64,000 bases of DNA from Paguma larvata (Eukaryota; Chordata; Mammalia; Carnivora; Viverridae), in NCBI GenBank assembly GCA_030068075.1, contig CM057826.1, positions 36,134,211-36,198,210 on the forward strand, written 5' to 3'. Numbering within the stretch: the first letter of the stretch is position 1; each line of letters starts with the position of its first letter. Under the pieces are notes generated by a model. The model worked only from the letters and a program-made list of their open reading frames with translations. It was not told where the DNA came from and did no database searches. This document shows, piece after piece, positions 44,561 to 57,458 of this stretch. The position numbers were made by a program, and so were the translations under genes.

Positions 44561-46854
44561 GCCAAACTAAAGGCAGTGTCTTGCCTCCTATTTGCTATAC
44601 ACCAAGTGTCTCTCTTTCCAAATGCCCTTCTTCCATATTATCCAAGGCACATGAATAGAAGTCGGAAATACGATTTTGGTCTTGTTTCTCTCTGTTGATG
44701 AATTTAAAATGTATATGTTGATGCCACCAGCACCTATTTACTGGAAAATCAATTTGCACCACCGTATCCTTATTCAATTTCATATTTCTATGGCTCACAC
44801 AATGAGAACAAATTTCTCGTTTTGAAAGTCTTAAGTTGGGAAAAAATAAATGTGATCCTCAAATTAATTCTACAAGAGTCAAGAAAATATTTCTGTTATT
44901 CTGATTTTGTACTCCAATCAGACTAAAGGAAAACTGTGTTACCTAGGCAAATAGAAACTTATGGAACATAGTTAAATATTTTGAGACTTTCATTCTAGGG
45001 TTTGAAATGTGTATTGTTCACATTATACTCATCTGAAGAATCCGAGTTCTCATAATTACTTAAGGCCCCAAAAGATACTTGAGATTTTTCCTTTTGTATT
45101 CCTATTTAATTACCAATGATGCTAACATTGGATAGGTTGTTTAGGTTTTTGCCAAGTTATTTTTTAACATCATTTAGTGAAATAAATGAAGAATTAAGAG
45201 CTCAAGATTCCACACTGAATTCAAATTTCCTTAAATTTTATTACTTGAAATAGAACCATACTCACGAGTCATTATGAATATGGAAATAATATGAAGGACT
45301 CTCATCCCAGAATACCTCTTGTTAATGAATCCTCTAAACACAAGGATGCTTGCATATTAATAGTGGATTACATAGCTGAATATGGAAATAACATATGCTT
45401 CCTATTTATATACACACTAATGTATATTGTAGGCATCAGGTGCAAGGAATTAAGATAGCCATTCTACATTTATTTTCATCATTGTTCAAGGTCCTTCTCT
45501 TGTTTTACTTATGTATTTTATTCCTTTTTTCTACAATCTCTACTCACATATTCCTTCTATTCATATTCATAAGCAACTAATCTAATGAGTTTGGTGTAAT
45601 GTGTGAATATATAACCATACTTATATGCATGTATGCACATAAATATGTAAAAATACCTTTTATATATGCAATGTTGCTTTATTTACATATGTAGGTTTTC
45701 AAAAAGTGTAGTCTTGTGCAAAAACTGTCCTATTTCTTATCTTTTTATAATGCTTCAATAAAAATGTGGTAAGACTGCACATTTAATACAAAATAAAATA
45801 CATTAGAGAGAAAATAATATTTAAATATACAGATGACATGTCATATCCGTGGGTAGGAAAACTGAAAAATGTAAAGATGTTAAGTCTTTAAGTCTTATGT
45901 GAAGGCGACAGAGTTTCCGTATACTGAAATTGCCCAACTCTACTGGAAACATGAAGAAATAAAGTGACAACATTAAAGTGTCTATCCATTTTCTAAAAAT
46001 AAACAAAAATCTTAGTAATTTCTAAATAGAGATGAAATCAGAATAAGAGGTCTCAGTGAGCCAGACCACCTGGGGGGAGCAAGGTTGCAACTTCAGAGAA
46101 GCAGAAGGTTTAAAAATGCCTCCAACAGAAATGGGATCAAAGTTGGGCTTTCAGAATGACTATTTTGTGTTTTCCAAGCAGTAAGATGAAGATAGTGATT
46201 AACACTGGGATCTTGTTATAAAGATAAAGTTGTATATTTCAAAAAGAACCAGTATATTTAATGTAAAACTATGAGAGAATTAAAAAAAAAAAAATCTCAA
46301 CCAGACGAAAGGCAGGAAGTCTTAAAAAAAAAAAAAAGCCAAGAAGAGAGCATGGTTAAAGTAAACTGCAAAAGAACATGACAAAAATAAACTCAAAATT
46401 ATGGTAATCTCTGTAAATATAAATGTATAATGAACTGTGGAAAATTAAGAAATATCGGATTAAAAGAAGCAAAATCTAACCACAAACATTTATTGGTAAA
46501 ACAATTAGGACCTTTAGATGACACACAAAGAAGTTAGTCCAGTCAAAATACAGTATATAGCAATATTCTCTAGCATAGAATATTCAAGTTTCTGGGATCC
46601 AAATTCTATCCAGGAGTTTGCCAAGTTGAAGATGACTGCGTTGGACCATCAGAAAGAACAACTGTGTTTTCGAGATTCAGCTTTAAGTACATAGGGCTAG
46701 GGCTGTTCTGCATATTGGGTAGATTGAATATATTTAAGGAACCACCTTATTTAGAGCAGGTGGTATCTTATAAATATTCCATTATGTCTCATCACGTTCT
46801 TCTTGATGTTTTTCTCATCTTATGGCAGTTGTACCTGCAAATATATGTATATTT
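44561..46854. other. Unassigned AT-rich DNA
   Basis: No element or gene recognised over 2.3 kb. Two A-runs lie at about 46282-46293 and 46325-46338, 32 bp apart. Confidence 0.45.
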
Positions 46855-47640
46855 TAAATGAAGCCTTTTAAGCCTTTCATGCTTTCACTTTGTTGAACTC
46901 TCACATTTAAGGGCGAATTTGCCTAGATATAAAATTCTAGCTCCAAATGTCATTTCTCTAGAAACTTTATAAATAATCTCCAAAGTCCTCTTGTCTCTAG
47001 ACTCTCTGTTGAGAAGTTTGTTACCAAACTAATTATGCTTCCTTTGTATGTGATCCTTTCTTACCAGAAACTTCTAGAACTTCTCTTGGTTTTTGCTGTC
47101 CTTATATTACACTCTCATCTATCTTGATGGGAGCTTTTCCATCTATTCTGTTTAAGACTGTGTCATATCTAGACATTCATCCTTTATTATTTAGTTCTTT
47201 GTAATTCTAAGTCATTATTTCTTCAAGTATTGTATCTGATCCTTTCTTATCTGTCTCTATTTTTCTGGGTCTATTATAACTTTGTTACTTCTACTCTTAT
47301 CTCTCAAATTTGTTAGATTTTTGTTTATGTTTTCTACCCTGCCTTTCCTGACTGCCTTCTACAACTGATCTTTCAAATACAAAATTTATTCTTTGGCTCT
47401 GACTTATTTCCATCGAGCTCATATGTGTATTCTTCATTCCAACTCTTATAATTTTTTAATTAGCAGTATATCTTCTAAATGACTTCCTTCTTCAATTGTC
47501 ATAGCTCCATGGATATAGTGTTTAGAAATTCTTGACTTACATGGTATATTAATTCTGGCTTATCGAACCAAAAAAATTCTGATTTACCCAGTACAGTATA
47601 TATAATGTTCTATCATTTCTCTTTTATTTTGGATGTGCTC
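46855..47640. repeat. Old L1-lineage (L1M-type) segment
   Basis: Words follow an old L1-associated consensus: 'ctctgttgagaagtttgtta', 'cctttgtatgtgatcctttc', 'agtcattatttcttcaagta', 'ctgtctctatttttctggg', 'tctattataact'. Strand and subfamily are uncertain. It contains no open frame of interest. Confidence 0.45.
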
Positions 47641-48325
47641 CTCCTAGTCTGGTAACTTTTTGTGAGATTATTTCCCCTCACATCATTGGTCATCTTGAGT
47701 AGTTTTATACAGAGTACCAGACCTAAGACCTAGTGCTAGCTCGTAAAATTTCTGATGGTTTTGAAGGTGGAACATGCCCCTGGAAGAAGTCCACAGAACA
47801 TTATAGACTTGGTTTGACAAGCTGTATTTGTTCTCTCCTCATGAAGTGACTCTGTCCCTCAAGGAACATTGATCTTCTTCTTGACATGGCTCCATGTTGA
47901 AAGAGTTTTCTCAAGTAATTATGGGTGACAAGCTGTAGTTTAGAAGTAGGGTAAGAACACTCAGAATCTGGTTGGTCTTCATTCACTTGTTATCTACTTA
48001 GTAAAGGCTGTTGTGTTGGCCCCGGTCGTGTTCTACTCTGAAGTAGGGAGATAGCAAGGAGTGAACCACATCCACAATATGGCAGAGTAAAAAAGCGCCC
48101 AAAAGCTCCCCCGTCCTATTTCGTGTCTACAGTGGCAACAGGCCTGCCTCTGCCTCAAGCTGCATTGCTCACAGTTGTGCTTTTTTTTTTAATTTTACTT
48201 TATTTTCTTCAAATCAGTACCTTCTTTCACTTCTGTGAGATTTGTAGGTAGGACTGTGGAGAGAGTTAGCAGCCGGTGATATAATCTTCTTAATAACTGA
48301 AAGTCATTAGACACATAGTACACAT

Positions 48326-48326
<1 letters not shown>
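47641..48326. other. Unassigned DNA, possibly further L1 sequence
   Basis: The wording 'acaatatggcagagtaaaa' near 48077 faintly recalls the start of L1 elements, but I cannot support it. A T-run lies at about 48181-48190. Confidence 0.35.

Positions 48327-48362
<36 letters not shown>
48327..48362. repeat. (CA)18 microsatellite
   Basis: Uninterrupted 36-bp dinucleotide run preceded by 'acacatagtacacatg'. Confidence 0.98.
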
Positions 48363-48363
<1 letters not shown>

Positions 48364-48379
48364 TTGGAAATGGGTACTG

Positions 48380-48640
48380 TGGTATTACTGTAAAACAGAA
48401 ACAGAAAAACAGAGGCAATTTAAATATCCAACTGCCAAGGGTGTGGTTAAATTAATTAGATTGCACGTATTTACTGGAGTAAGATATTTAGATACCCATT
48501 TGTTACTTTAGAGAACTTTCAAGAAATATTATTGAAGGGGAAAAATATCAAGGTTCAGGAGAACATGAGAATGTAAAAAATAAAAGATATATAGATACTG
48601 ATAAAAATACTTTTTCTTTGTCTAACATATATCCAGAAAA
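48380..48640 (+). repeat. Old L1 (L1M-type) 3' fragment
   Basis: The words 'aatttaaatatccaactgcc', 'gggtgtggttaaattaatta', 'tattattgaaggggaaaaat' and 'aaggttcaggagaacat' fit the 3' part of old L1s (aatgtccatcaatagg...gttaaataaattatgg...gaaaaaagcaaggt). Confidence 0.5.
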
Positions 48641-50129
48641 GTTAACCATGCTGACCCTTTGAAGGGAGAGTCTCTACAGAGTGGTTCTTATATATTAAAA
48701 TATAATTTAAAAATCTTAAATACAGAGGTGTATGATTTTTAAAGCTTAAAATTTACTTTGCTAATACCATATAAACAAACCTATTCCATAAAACATACTT
48801 TCACGCATGTGCACAAATACTCCCTTAGTGTATTATATTTTGGTAGAAGATGTTATATAAGATTGTTGTGAAACTGTTACGTTAATTAATAAAAGTTATA
48901 GAAAGAAATGTGAAACAAAGGACATATAAATATCATTTAAGTGATTATATTGCAACATTGCATATTTGTTTCATTAGAAGTTATCAAGGGTTGGTGGAAG
49001 CTAATACATTGCTTTGTTTTAATTATATGTTTAAATCCATACTAAATAATTTATTCATATTATATAAAATCTGTGTAGAGAAGCAATCTGCATTCTAACA
49101 TAAATGAGCCTGTGAAAGGTGTCAAGTGGTATTACTGAACAGAGCAAAAGAGATTTGTTGAGATTAGATAAACCGAGGCATCATTTGTCAGTTCTTCTAT
49201 TTAGAAAAGGTAGACAGAAGGGAAGACAAAAGCCAATATTCAAATTATCTGCATGATTTGTTCCTTTTTGTCTACAAATTGTCAATGTAAGAAGAGTGGT
49301 GAGAAGAGACAGTAAAATCAAAACGTCACTTTCGTTAGCAGATCAAAATCCAATTTTTAATGGTATGCAGGCTATATCTAGCTCTAATAACGGAGCCACA
49401 TCTACCCTCTTGGATTGTCAGTTTCTATTCTGAAGTATTGTTTTTAATGACCTATCTAGAGATTTGTTTTTTAAAGAACATGAATATATTCAGGTGTTTC
49501 AGCTATCAAAAATTTCTTTGCTATTTCATGATCAGATGTATTCCATAAGTGAGGTGGACCTTGACAGATAGTGTCAGTTGAGACTAAGGCTATGTCTACG
49601 TGGATAGCAATGCATTTCCGAAAACTGTTTTCAGTCTAATCTGCAGTCAAATCAATTAGCACTAGCTTACCTACATGCTGATTCAATCAGAACCTATGCT
49701 TCAGAGTTTCACACTAATTTCATTGGTAAACTTGATGGAAAGCAACAGCCACCAAGAGATCCTTAAAAATGTTTGCAAACACAAGCAGACACGATAAAAT
49801 TAAGTTAAAATTAAAATAACTCTAAAGTCAACTTGTTTTCTTGGAGAGTGTTTATGGGTGGAGGTATAGGAATAGATTTTTGCCCGGAGTAGTTTTCTGC
49901 TCCTGCTTCTATCTTCTTTTTTGAAGAGGCTGATCACTTCAGTAACTGTATTAAATGATTTACTTTATTCTAGGACATAGAGATCAAAATTTGAGTTTTG
50001 CAAAATGAACCCAATAAAGGGCAAAGCAGACTTGATGTAAAATGTGTCCAATGAGGAAAGAACAAGGTGGGGGTAAACAGAGTAGTGAGAATGAAAATAA
50101 GGGAGCAAGAGAGTAAGAGCCAGAGGGAG

Positions 50130-50131
<2 letters not shown>
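48641..50131. other. Unassigned non-coding DNA
   Basis: No repeat or gene recognised. AT-rich to about 49100, then of more even composition. Confidence 0.45.

Positions 50132-50202
<71 letters not shown>
50132..50202. repeat. Compound (GT)22(GA)13 microsatellite
   Basis: A (GT)n run at 50132-50176 passes directly into a (GA)n run ending at 50202. Open frames of 94 and 117 codons on the minus strand are products of this run (Ser-Leu and Thr-His repeats) and are not genes. Confidence 0.98.
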
Positions 50203-50207
<5 letters not shown>

Positions 50208-51261
50208 ATGAAAATGAGAGAGGTTGAGCTTGAGATTCCCAGCAAAACTTTCAAACGACTGGTCTAACCTTGCCTGAAGCCAGGAAATTACAAAGTTCCT
50301 GGACTTCGAAATTCTCAAGCCATTAACATTAGTACCCAGATATAATCACTTAAAACCCTCCCAGTTTTAAATGCAGAAATATCAGTTTTTATCTTCTCAA
50401 AAATCTGTTATATTATCTTTCCGGGAATTACAGAGGAAGGTGCCTGTGCGTCCCTGAATGGGTCCTGGTGATTACGCACTCCCAGCAGCAAACCAAGGCA
50501 GGATCCATGGCCTGAAGCCCTCGCATTTCCCTAAAGGTAAAGTTCTGAGTTGGAAATCTGCTTTTTTCCAACCACCATGACCATCACAATACTAGGAAAA
50601 GCTAATGGGTATATCAATTTCCCGATGTCTATGAGGCCGTAGGTATACATTGACGAGATGCTGCTTTTGGTTTCCAGGGCCAGAGATCTGACTCGGCATT
50701 TTGGGGAACTGTACAGGCAGAACTGTTGCTCTTGCCTTGCACTCAGTGAGGGGGAAGGCCTGCAAAAGAATTTTTAAAGCATCAAACTACCGCAATGTCA
50801 TGATGATGCAGCACTTCCACGCTCTACCAGGGCTGGCTGGGCCAAAGCCTAGAGGACTGCCAATCCTGCCAAGGGACGAGCCCTGAGCAGAAAGAAGCTC
50901 TGCTCCCAACATGTGGATGGCTAGGGAGTTGCATCTCCACAGCACTGGACTTTTGTGGTACTGGCAACCTGCCACCGGGCCTCAGACCCCTGATCTACTT
51001 CATTTCCTTGTAAAGTCGAAGGAAAATTGTGTCTTAGTTATGTGTAGTTAGAATGGGAATGGATATCCCCCTTCACGGTTGTTTGAGCGTGAACATAGTA
51101 TTTAGTGAAACAACTCTTTCAGTCCACTCACATTGCCCCCTTTTCTCCAGGGCACATACATACTGCCAACGGCTCTGGTTAATTTCGGCATCACCCACAG
51201 AGTGTGTTGAGAACTATCACTCTCCTCTAATGTTTTGGTCAAATTATACCACCTGACATTG
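50203..51261. other. Unassigned, less AT-rich segment with splice-like sites
   Basis: From about 50430 to 51000 the DNA is visibly richer in G and C than its surroundings and looks single-copy. A donor-like 'aaaggtaaag' lies at about 50533-50542, and an acceptor-like 'cttttggtttccag' ends at 50678. No reading frame between these sites resembles a protein I know. It might be an untranslated exon, a regulatory element or an unrecognised old repeat. Confidence 0.3.
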
Positions 51262-51412
51262 TACCTTTTCCAGATTTCAGCTTCCTTTCTTTCTAATTTT
51301 CCTCATCTGCCAAGCAGGGGTAATAACAGTTCTTACCTCATTGGGTGGGAATTAACCAATTAATATATTGCAAGTACTTAGAATAATGTCTAGTATATAA
51401 TAGAACTGTATC
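51262..51412 (+). repeat. MIR fragment
   Basis: Forward MIR 3' half: 'ttttcctcatctgccaagca', 'ggggtaataacagttcttac', 'ctcattgggtgggaatt', 'gcaagtacttagaataatgt'. Good match. Confidence 0.85.
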
Positions 51413-52397
51413 TTGAAACTTTGTATCAAGAGATGAAGAGAGAACTTCCACATCCAGGGCTTTGGTCAAAGATTGCTATACAGTGTCAACTCTACTACTG
51501 GACTGGGTTGCACCATCCAGCCCCCTTGGGCAACTGATAGGCAAATGCCCAAAACAGCAACAACTGTTTAGAGTAGGAGCAACTACAGCAGCACAAGTAG
51601 GTGAGCCAGTAAGCCAGGGGTAGTCTTCCCCTTCTCACCTTCAGCTTGCAGCTGGGCAAAGCCTAGTCATCCAGTGTTCATGAGTGCTTGTTGAATAGGC
51701 TATAGGACATTTTGAGCGTCAGCAGCAATGGGAAGCCCTGGGACAGAAGGCAAGAAGTACATAAGGCAGAGCTAAGACTCTGATGTGTTGCATCCTAGCC
51801 TAGAGTGATATGAAGGAATTACAGTAGCTACCATATTAGTCTTGATCTATTAACCAAGTGGCATGCCATACAATGTCACTTTCCCACTCTGTACCACATT
51901 GGTGGCCAAGATCAAAGAGTAGCTCTTCAGTAAAGAACAAAACTATTCCTGGGTGGCTACAAGAATATGGTTAGTACCAGGTGATCTTCCCAGAAGATCA
52001 TTGGAAGCATCGAGCAGAAGGAATGGCAGGTAAATCCGGAAATTTAAAAAAAAAAAAAATGGAACCAGCTAAATCAGACAAGTCTACAACACAAACCTGA
52101 ACACTAATTGGGGCTTCTGACATCCAGTTCTTTGTACCTTACAATCAAAGGAGGAAAGAGACATATTTCTCTCCCAGAATTTTCTCATCCATCCCTGAAA
52201 AATGACTTTGAAGAAACCCACCTGGGTCAAATACCCACCTTTGGACTCATGGTTTTATTCAAAGGAATGGGACTCTCTGGGCAGCTGGACTGCTTTGTGT
52301 GCTGAAATTCAAGAGCTGTAGAACCGAACCAAAACAGACAAATATGCTCATATGAAAGGAATATGAAGTATGACAACAACAGGACCTATGGGTAATG
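51413..52397. other. Unassigned block of even composition
   Basis: Nearly 1 kb that reads differently from the AT-rich surroundings. It could be an old DNA or LTR element I do not recognise. An A-run (about 52047-52060) sits inside it, without a clear element attached. Open frames are short. Confidence 0.35.
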
Positions 52398-52422
52398 TCT
52401 CTCTCTCTCTCTCTCTCTCTTT
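52398..52422. repeat. (CT)n microsatellite
   Basis: A (TC)12 run followed by degenerate CT-rich sequence to about 52452. Confidence 0.95.
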
Positions 52423-52539
52423 CTGACTTGCTCTGTCTCTGTCTTTCTCTCAGAGTTGTGTTTGTGTTTCCATATTTAAAAAAATCAGTATGTGTCTATT
52501 AGATAATTTACTTTTAAAATATTTGTATAAAGAAGTTGA

Positions 52540-53260
52540 TGAGTTCTTGCTATAAACACCCAGTCTTTCAGAGATATTTTCTATTGTTTCATTGATTCTA
52601 TCTTTTATCATGTTTCTGGAATAAATACAGTGATTGCTGTTGGGTTTCCACTATCTGACTTTTGTGTTTTATAAATTACTCTCATATATTTTTACCATCA
52701 TTCATTTTCCATTAAATTCTGAGAAATATTTGAGCTCTTTCAATTCAATAATATATAATCTTCAGTCAGTTCCATTCTGCTGAACAAACTAACTATTGAT
52801 ATTTTAATTTCGGCTATTATTTTTTAAAACTTCTTTTTCTTGTGTTATAAATGTTATACCTTAATGTGCCTCTCTAATTTTACAAATTATTTCTACTGTA
52901 AACCTTACTATTTGGCCTCTTTTATTGTTTCTGTTTTCTTAAGGATTATTTCTTTTATTGAGATTTCAGTATCATAATTTTAATTATTGTTCTCCTGTTA
53001 AAGATATTATTGTTTATTGAATCTCTCAGTATTGACCAATCATATTGGTGTCTTTTGTTAATTCTGTTTGCTGGAAGATACTTCTTTTATTGGTTCCAGA
53101 CAGTAAATATCTTGTCAAGACAGCTAAATGATATTGGAAAACTTCTAATGTCTACTGATTTTCTGTTCTTTATTTCTACCCCCAAGAAAGAGTCTAGATT
53201 AATCCCAGTCTTGGGAGATGGAGAATATTTCCTCACTACAACCTAAGAACAACTGGTAAA
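52540..53260. repeat. Probable old L1-lineage segment
   Basis: T-rich sequence similar in character to the segments at 20120 and 46855, for example 'tatcttttatcatgtttctg', 'tctgctgaacaaactaacta' and 'ttgaatctctcagtattg'. I cannot align it firmly. Confidence 0.35.
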
Positions 53261-54749
53261 TGTTGATTCTGATTATAGGTATCCTGAGTTTAGGGATTTG
53301 TACAGACAGTAGGGTGTATGAGTAGCTTGACTTCTAACTGCGAGTTCTTCCTGTTTTTCTTTTTGCTTTATCCATATGTACAGCCTGGGAGTCTCCTTCG
53401 GCATATGCCCCACTTTATCTAACGAAGTCTATTACTGGTTTTAGTTTTGGGGCAAATGCCATAGCAACTGCTGTGAAAATGGATCCTAGTGCAGCTGTCC
53501 CACTGCCCTTTAACTCCATTTGAATCAATCACTCTATCACTGATCACTATCTCCTCTCCTGCTCTTCCCTCCTTGGAATATTTTCATGTTTTTATTTCCT
53601 GTGAAAATTTATTTATTTGGAAGCTCTGTCTGTTCCTTGTGTACGGACATAAGTGTCCATGCTCTGTGGACTTTTACCACTAGTTAGATTCCATTTGCAT
53701 TATATCTTCCAGAAATCCCTTAATAATCCGGTTTGCTTTTGGCACTGTTTTTGACTTTCTAGTAATATACAGCTTTCTTTTCATTTGTTTAATATTTATC
53801 CTGCCATCATAATAGAATGTAGGAGAGGAAAAGGCCTAAATAATTGTGTTCAATAGCATCATAAGGCAGTAAGTTCTGGTTCTTCTTTGAAATGCAACTG
53901 AATAGTTCTTTAAAACAAGTGGCCAATAATAAATACACATGTTCTTGAGGAACTTTTTTAACTCAAAGGAAGACAACATTTTAATTCCTTGATTTTCTGC
54001 CTATTATTTTAATATTGATTGACAACTAGGTAAACCGATAAAATACTCTATTATTTCGTTTCTTCCTCATGCACAGGGTGATTCCACTAGCAGAATCATA
54101 AGCAATGAATGCAAACAGGTATTTTTTTACTAATGATTGTCATTATATTTTCAAAGAAGAGTTAGAGAACCATCTATTTTTTCATTCATATCTATAAAAA
54201 TTAATTATAAAAAAGTATAGCTTCAAGTCATTACCTAGAATAAAAAATATAGATTTAATATTTATGACTTTTTGACAAAATATTTGTAAATCCACTAGGA
54301 AGGAACAAATCAAGTTTCTCTTTGGATCTGTCTCCAAACAGATCAATTTTAATGCTGTTTAAACTCCTTTAAGGAATAACTCATGAACATCTTTTTGGAA
54401 TATATTTGGGAGAAAAAAATTATAGCAAAATAGAATGAAATGCATAAAAAAGACATTCTCATATTTATTAAAATTTTCTACACCTTTGTTGAAGAACTAC
54501 GTTGATTATTATCCAACATTACAGCAAAAGTTTTATGTTTTGAGAAGTTAATTTCTCATACATTGTATTCTCTATGTTAAGGAATTATATCATAAAATTG
54601 AACAAAATAAAGTGGATTGTATTTTCTCTAGGAACAATTTTGTAACTTCAGGTTGAATTCCAGACTGAGGACTCAAAATTAGATAAATCATGAAAAGAAG
54701 AATTCATACAAAGTAATCTGGATATTAATATGATAAAAAGGTTATGATA
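53261..54749. other. Unassigned non-coding DNA
   Basis: No gene or repeat that I can support. AT-rich beyond 53.9 kb. Confidence 0.45.
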
Positions 54750-55030
54750 CATGTAATAGCATTGAAGAATATCAAAACATTTTGATGAATGAATATGAAT
54801 GAAGCCAGACACCAAAGAAAGTGTATGATTCCATTCATATGAGATTCTAAAAATGAAATAACTATAAAATGGAATTTGGAGGAGATGGAAACGTTCCATA
54901 TCGTAATTCTAATAGTGGTTCCATTACTTCATACATTTATCAAAGCACATTTAATTATACACTTAAAATGGGTGAATTTATAGTATTTAAATTGCACCTC
55001 AATCAAAATCAAAATAAAATAGAATTAAAA
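54750..55030 (+). mobile_element. Old L1 (L1M-type) 3' end
   Basis: Typical terminal wording: 'tgatgaatgaatatgaatga' with 'agccagacaccaaagaaag', 'tgattccattcatatgagat', 'ttatacacttaaaatgggtg', 'aatttatagtatttaaattg', 'cacctcaatcaaaa'. The insertion site lies just before the L2 at 55110. Confidence 0.75.
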
Positions 55031-55109
55031 TCCCTATAGACGGCTTATAGTCACTCTTATAATAAATATCAAAACGTTTAACATACCCTTTATTGATTTT
55101 CCCTCTTCA

Positions 55110-55480
55110 TTTCATGCCGTCCCCAAGACTCATCTCACTTATTGTTCCTTTTGTGTTTCGTCCTGTCATACTAGCTGTCTATCGAAATTGCCTTGCTTTA
55201 GCCACTCTGCTCCCCAGTTCCCCATTATAGGTAGAAATATGCTCTTACCTCTGCTTGCAAAACTTTTTCCTGAATTTATCTTCTACACCCATCAATTCCG
55301 ACTTTCTTTAAGATAAGAACAAAGATCACCCCACAGAGATCTTCCCTGACTACCTATATTAGATTAGTTACTCTTATAAGAGATCTGTAAAACCCCCTCT
55401 TTTACCTCTGGAATGCTTTTCATAAGTGTAAGTTATATAAATTTTGTTATTCTTCTGACAGTCTTATACACCTTTGTGCA
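55110..55480 (+). repeat. L2 3' half fragment
   Basis: Forward L2: 'gccttgctttagccactctg', 'tgcttgcaaaactttttcct' for 'ggctgttccctctgcctgga', 'agagatcttccctgactacc', 'tattagattagttactctta'. Diverged but in order. Confidence 0.6.
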
Positions 55481-56954
55481 ACCTAACATTTACAACGATA
55501 AGAGAAGAGGGTTTGGTAATGCAAGGCAGGCTAATCAAAACATATAAATTTCTTTAGTACAAAACCACCCATGAGATATGCCAATAGGAGGCTCAGTTTG
55601 GCTCTGTGAAAGGTTCACGCTGAGGCTAAATTACAGAGAAATCCTCTCCCTTCCCTCCTATCTTCTACCCGAGGCCCTATCTATCTATGGAAATGATAAA
55701 TAGCTGAGAATTCACACAAGAAGCTGAGCTCAAAAAAAGAGATGGGAGTTAAGAAGAAATAAGGGAGAAGGGAGAGAGGGCCCAATGTGGAGATTTTTTT
55801 TTTTTTCTGACAGCAACGAAGTGTTAGTTATATGAGAGGTTCCCCAGAGTTAAGAATTTAAGCCCACCCATTAAGGAGTCACAGGCATGTGGTACAGGTG
55901 AATAGAGTCAAATATTTGAATCTTCACCTACTTCTGATTGTGTGGGAAATGGATACAAGACCCATCCAGAGCAAGAAACTGCTTGGGCATTGCAGAAAAT
56001 TTTCTGGTTTTGTTTGTCAAGCAAAGTTTATATCAGAAAATGTATTATTTCTCCCTTTAATAATAAAGAAGGTAGAGCAGAGTTTAAGTGTTATTAAATA
56101 ATTGTTTATAAAATGGGTAGATTGGTCTTTACCTCCCTGAAGAGTAATCTTTCCTGTTTCCTGTGTGTCCTTCATGCCTGGCAACAGTCAGCACATGGTA
56201 GGAACCTCCCAATGGGTATTGTTAAATCAAAAACTCATTTTTTTGAAGGAACAAAAGGTCACCGTTAGCGCATCTCAAACTTTGCTTGTCTGCTCCATAT
56301 CTGACTTAGATTATGAATGCTCACACTTGTCTCACTACTGGATATTTGAGAAAAGATGTGGAGAATTATGCAAGCCTGTTTTTCGTTCAGTATGATTCAA
56401 TTATGGTTGTGATTGCACAGCCAAAGCCTGTAAACATTGATACTTATGTTTTTTTTTAATTTTTCAAAAATTTATTTATGTATTTATTTGATTTATTTTA
56501 GTAATTCATTTGTGTGTATAACTACACAGTCTATATTGTATATGACAGCTAAATAAAATGGCTTTTTCTTAACTGATATGTAAAATGTTATATTTTCACT
56601 GACGATACTTTACAGAAATTAAAAGTTGGCAATTTTGTCCACATGAGATATTGAAGAAGTCATAATAGTTGAGTTCAACTTTGAAATTTTCTTCGTATAG
56701 ATAAAAACAGGTAGATACAGGGAATTTTATAAGAGTCTACTTAATACTCCTGCTTTTTTTCAGAATACTACCAATAAGGATATATTTTTAAAGGCAAAAC
56801 AAAACAAAAGAAACATATAAATGAACAAAAAACAAAGACTGAGAGAACAGGGATTAGGTCAAGTTTCCAGGAGAGGGGCAAGAGGTGCATGTGGTCAGAC
56901 TGGAAAATACTGAATCCTAAACCTGCAGTGGGAGCGTAAGGTAAGAGTACATTT
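55481..56954. other. Unassigned non-coding DNA
   Basis: No gene or repeat recognised. A T-run lies at about 55795-55806, and a T/A-rich stretch at about 56451-56505 might be the tail of a destroyed SINE. Confidence 0.4.
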
Positions 56955-57456
56955 AGTTTTGTAAGAAACTGTCCTCCATCGTGGCCATACCATTTTGCAT
57001 TCTTATCATCAATGAACGAAAGTTCCTGTTGCTTCACATCCTCACCAGCATCTGGTGATAACAGTGTTCTAGATTTTGGTCATTCAAATAAGCCTATAGT
57101 GGCGTCTCACTGTTGTGTTAATTTCACTTCGCCAGTCATGTATGACACGGTGCGTCTTTTCATGCTCTTGTTTGCTATCTGTTTATGTTTGTTAGTGAGA
57201 TGTCTGTTCAGGCTTTGCCCGTTTTTTAATCAGGTTAATCACTTTTTTACTGCTAATTTTTACTCTTTTTACATATTAAAAAAAAGTCTTTTATCAGATA
57301 TGTCTTTTGCAAATATTTTCTCCCAGTCTATAGCATGTCTTCTCATTGTCTTGACCGTGTCTTTTGCAAAGTAGATGTTTTTAAATTAAATGAAATTCAG
57401 CTTATAAATTTTTCCCTTCATGGATCACCCATTTGGTACAATATCTAAAATGTCAC
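56955..57456 (-). mobile_element. L1 ORF2 3' fragment
   Basis: Reverse complement of the end of L1 ORF2: 'ggccataccattttgcattc', 'agttcctgttgcttcacatc', 'ctcaccagcatctggtgata', 'gagatgtctgttcaggcttt', 'ttatcagatatgtcttttgc', 'aaatattttctcccagtcta', 'tcatggatcacccatttggt'. The 120-codon frame read on the + strand is antisense to the real one and meaningless. A SINE is inserted at its end. Confidence 0.92.
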
Positions 57457-57458
57457 TG

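Noticed and set aside
49965..50318. Minus-strand open frame of 117 codons
   Set aside because: It is a translation of the compound (GT)n(GA)n repeat (Ser-Leu and Thr-His repeats) plus unrelated flanks.
50533..50750. A possible exon bounded by 'tttccag' and a later 'gt' near 50750
   Set aside because: Single splice-like words are frequent by chance, and no frame continues into another exon. I report the segment only as a weak lead.
57012..57374. Plus-strand open frame of 120 codons
   Set aside because: It is antisense to the L1 ORF2 fragment on the minus strand.
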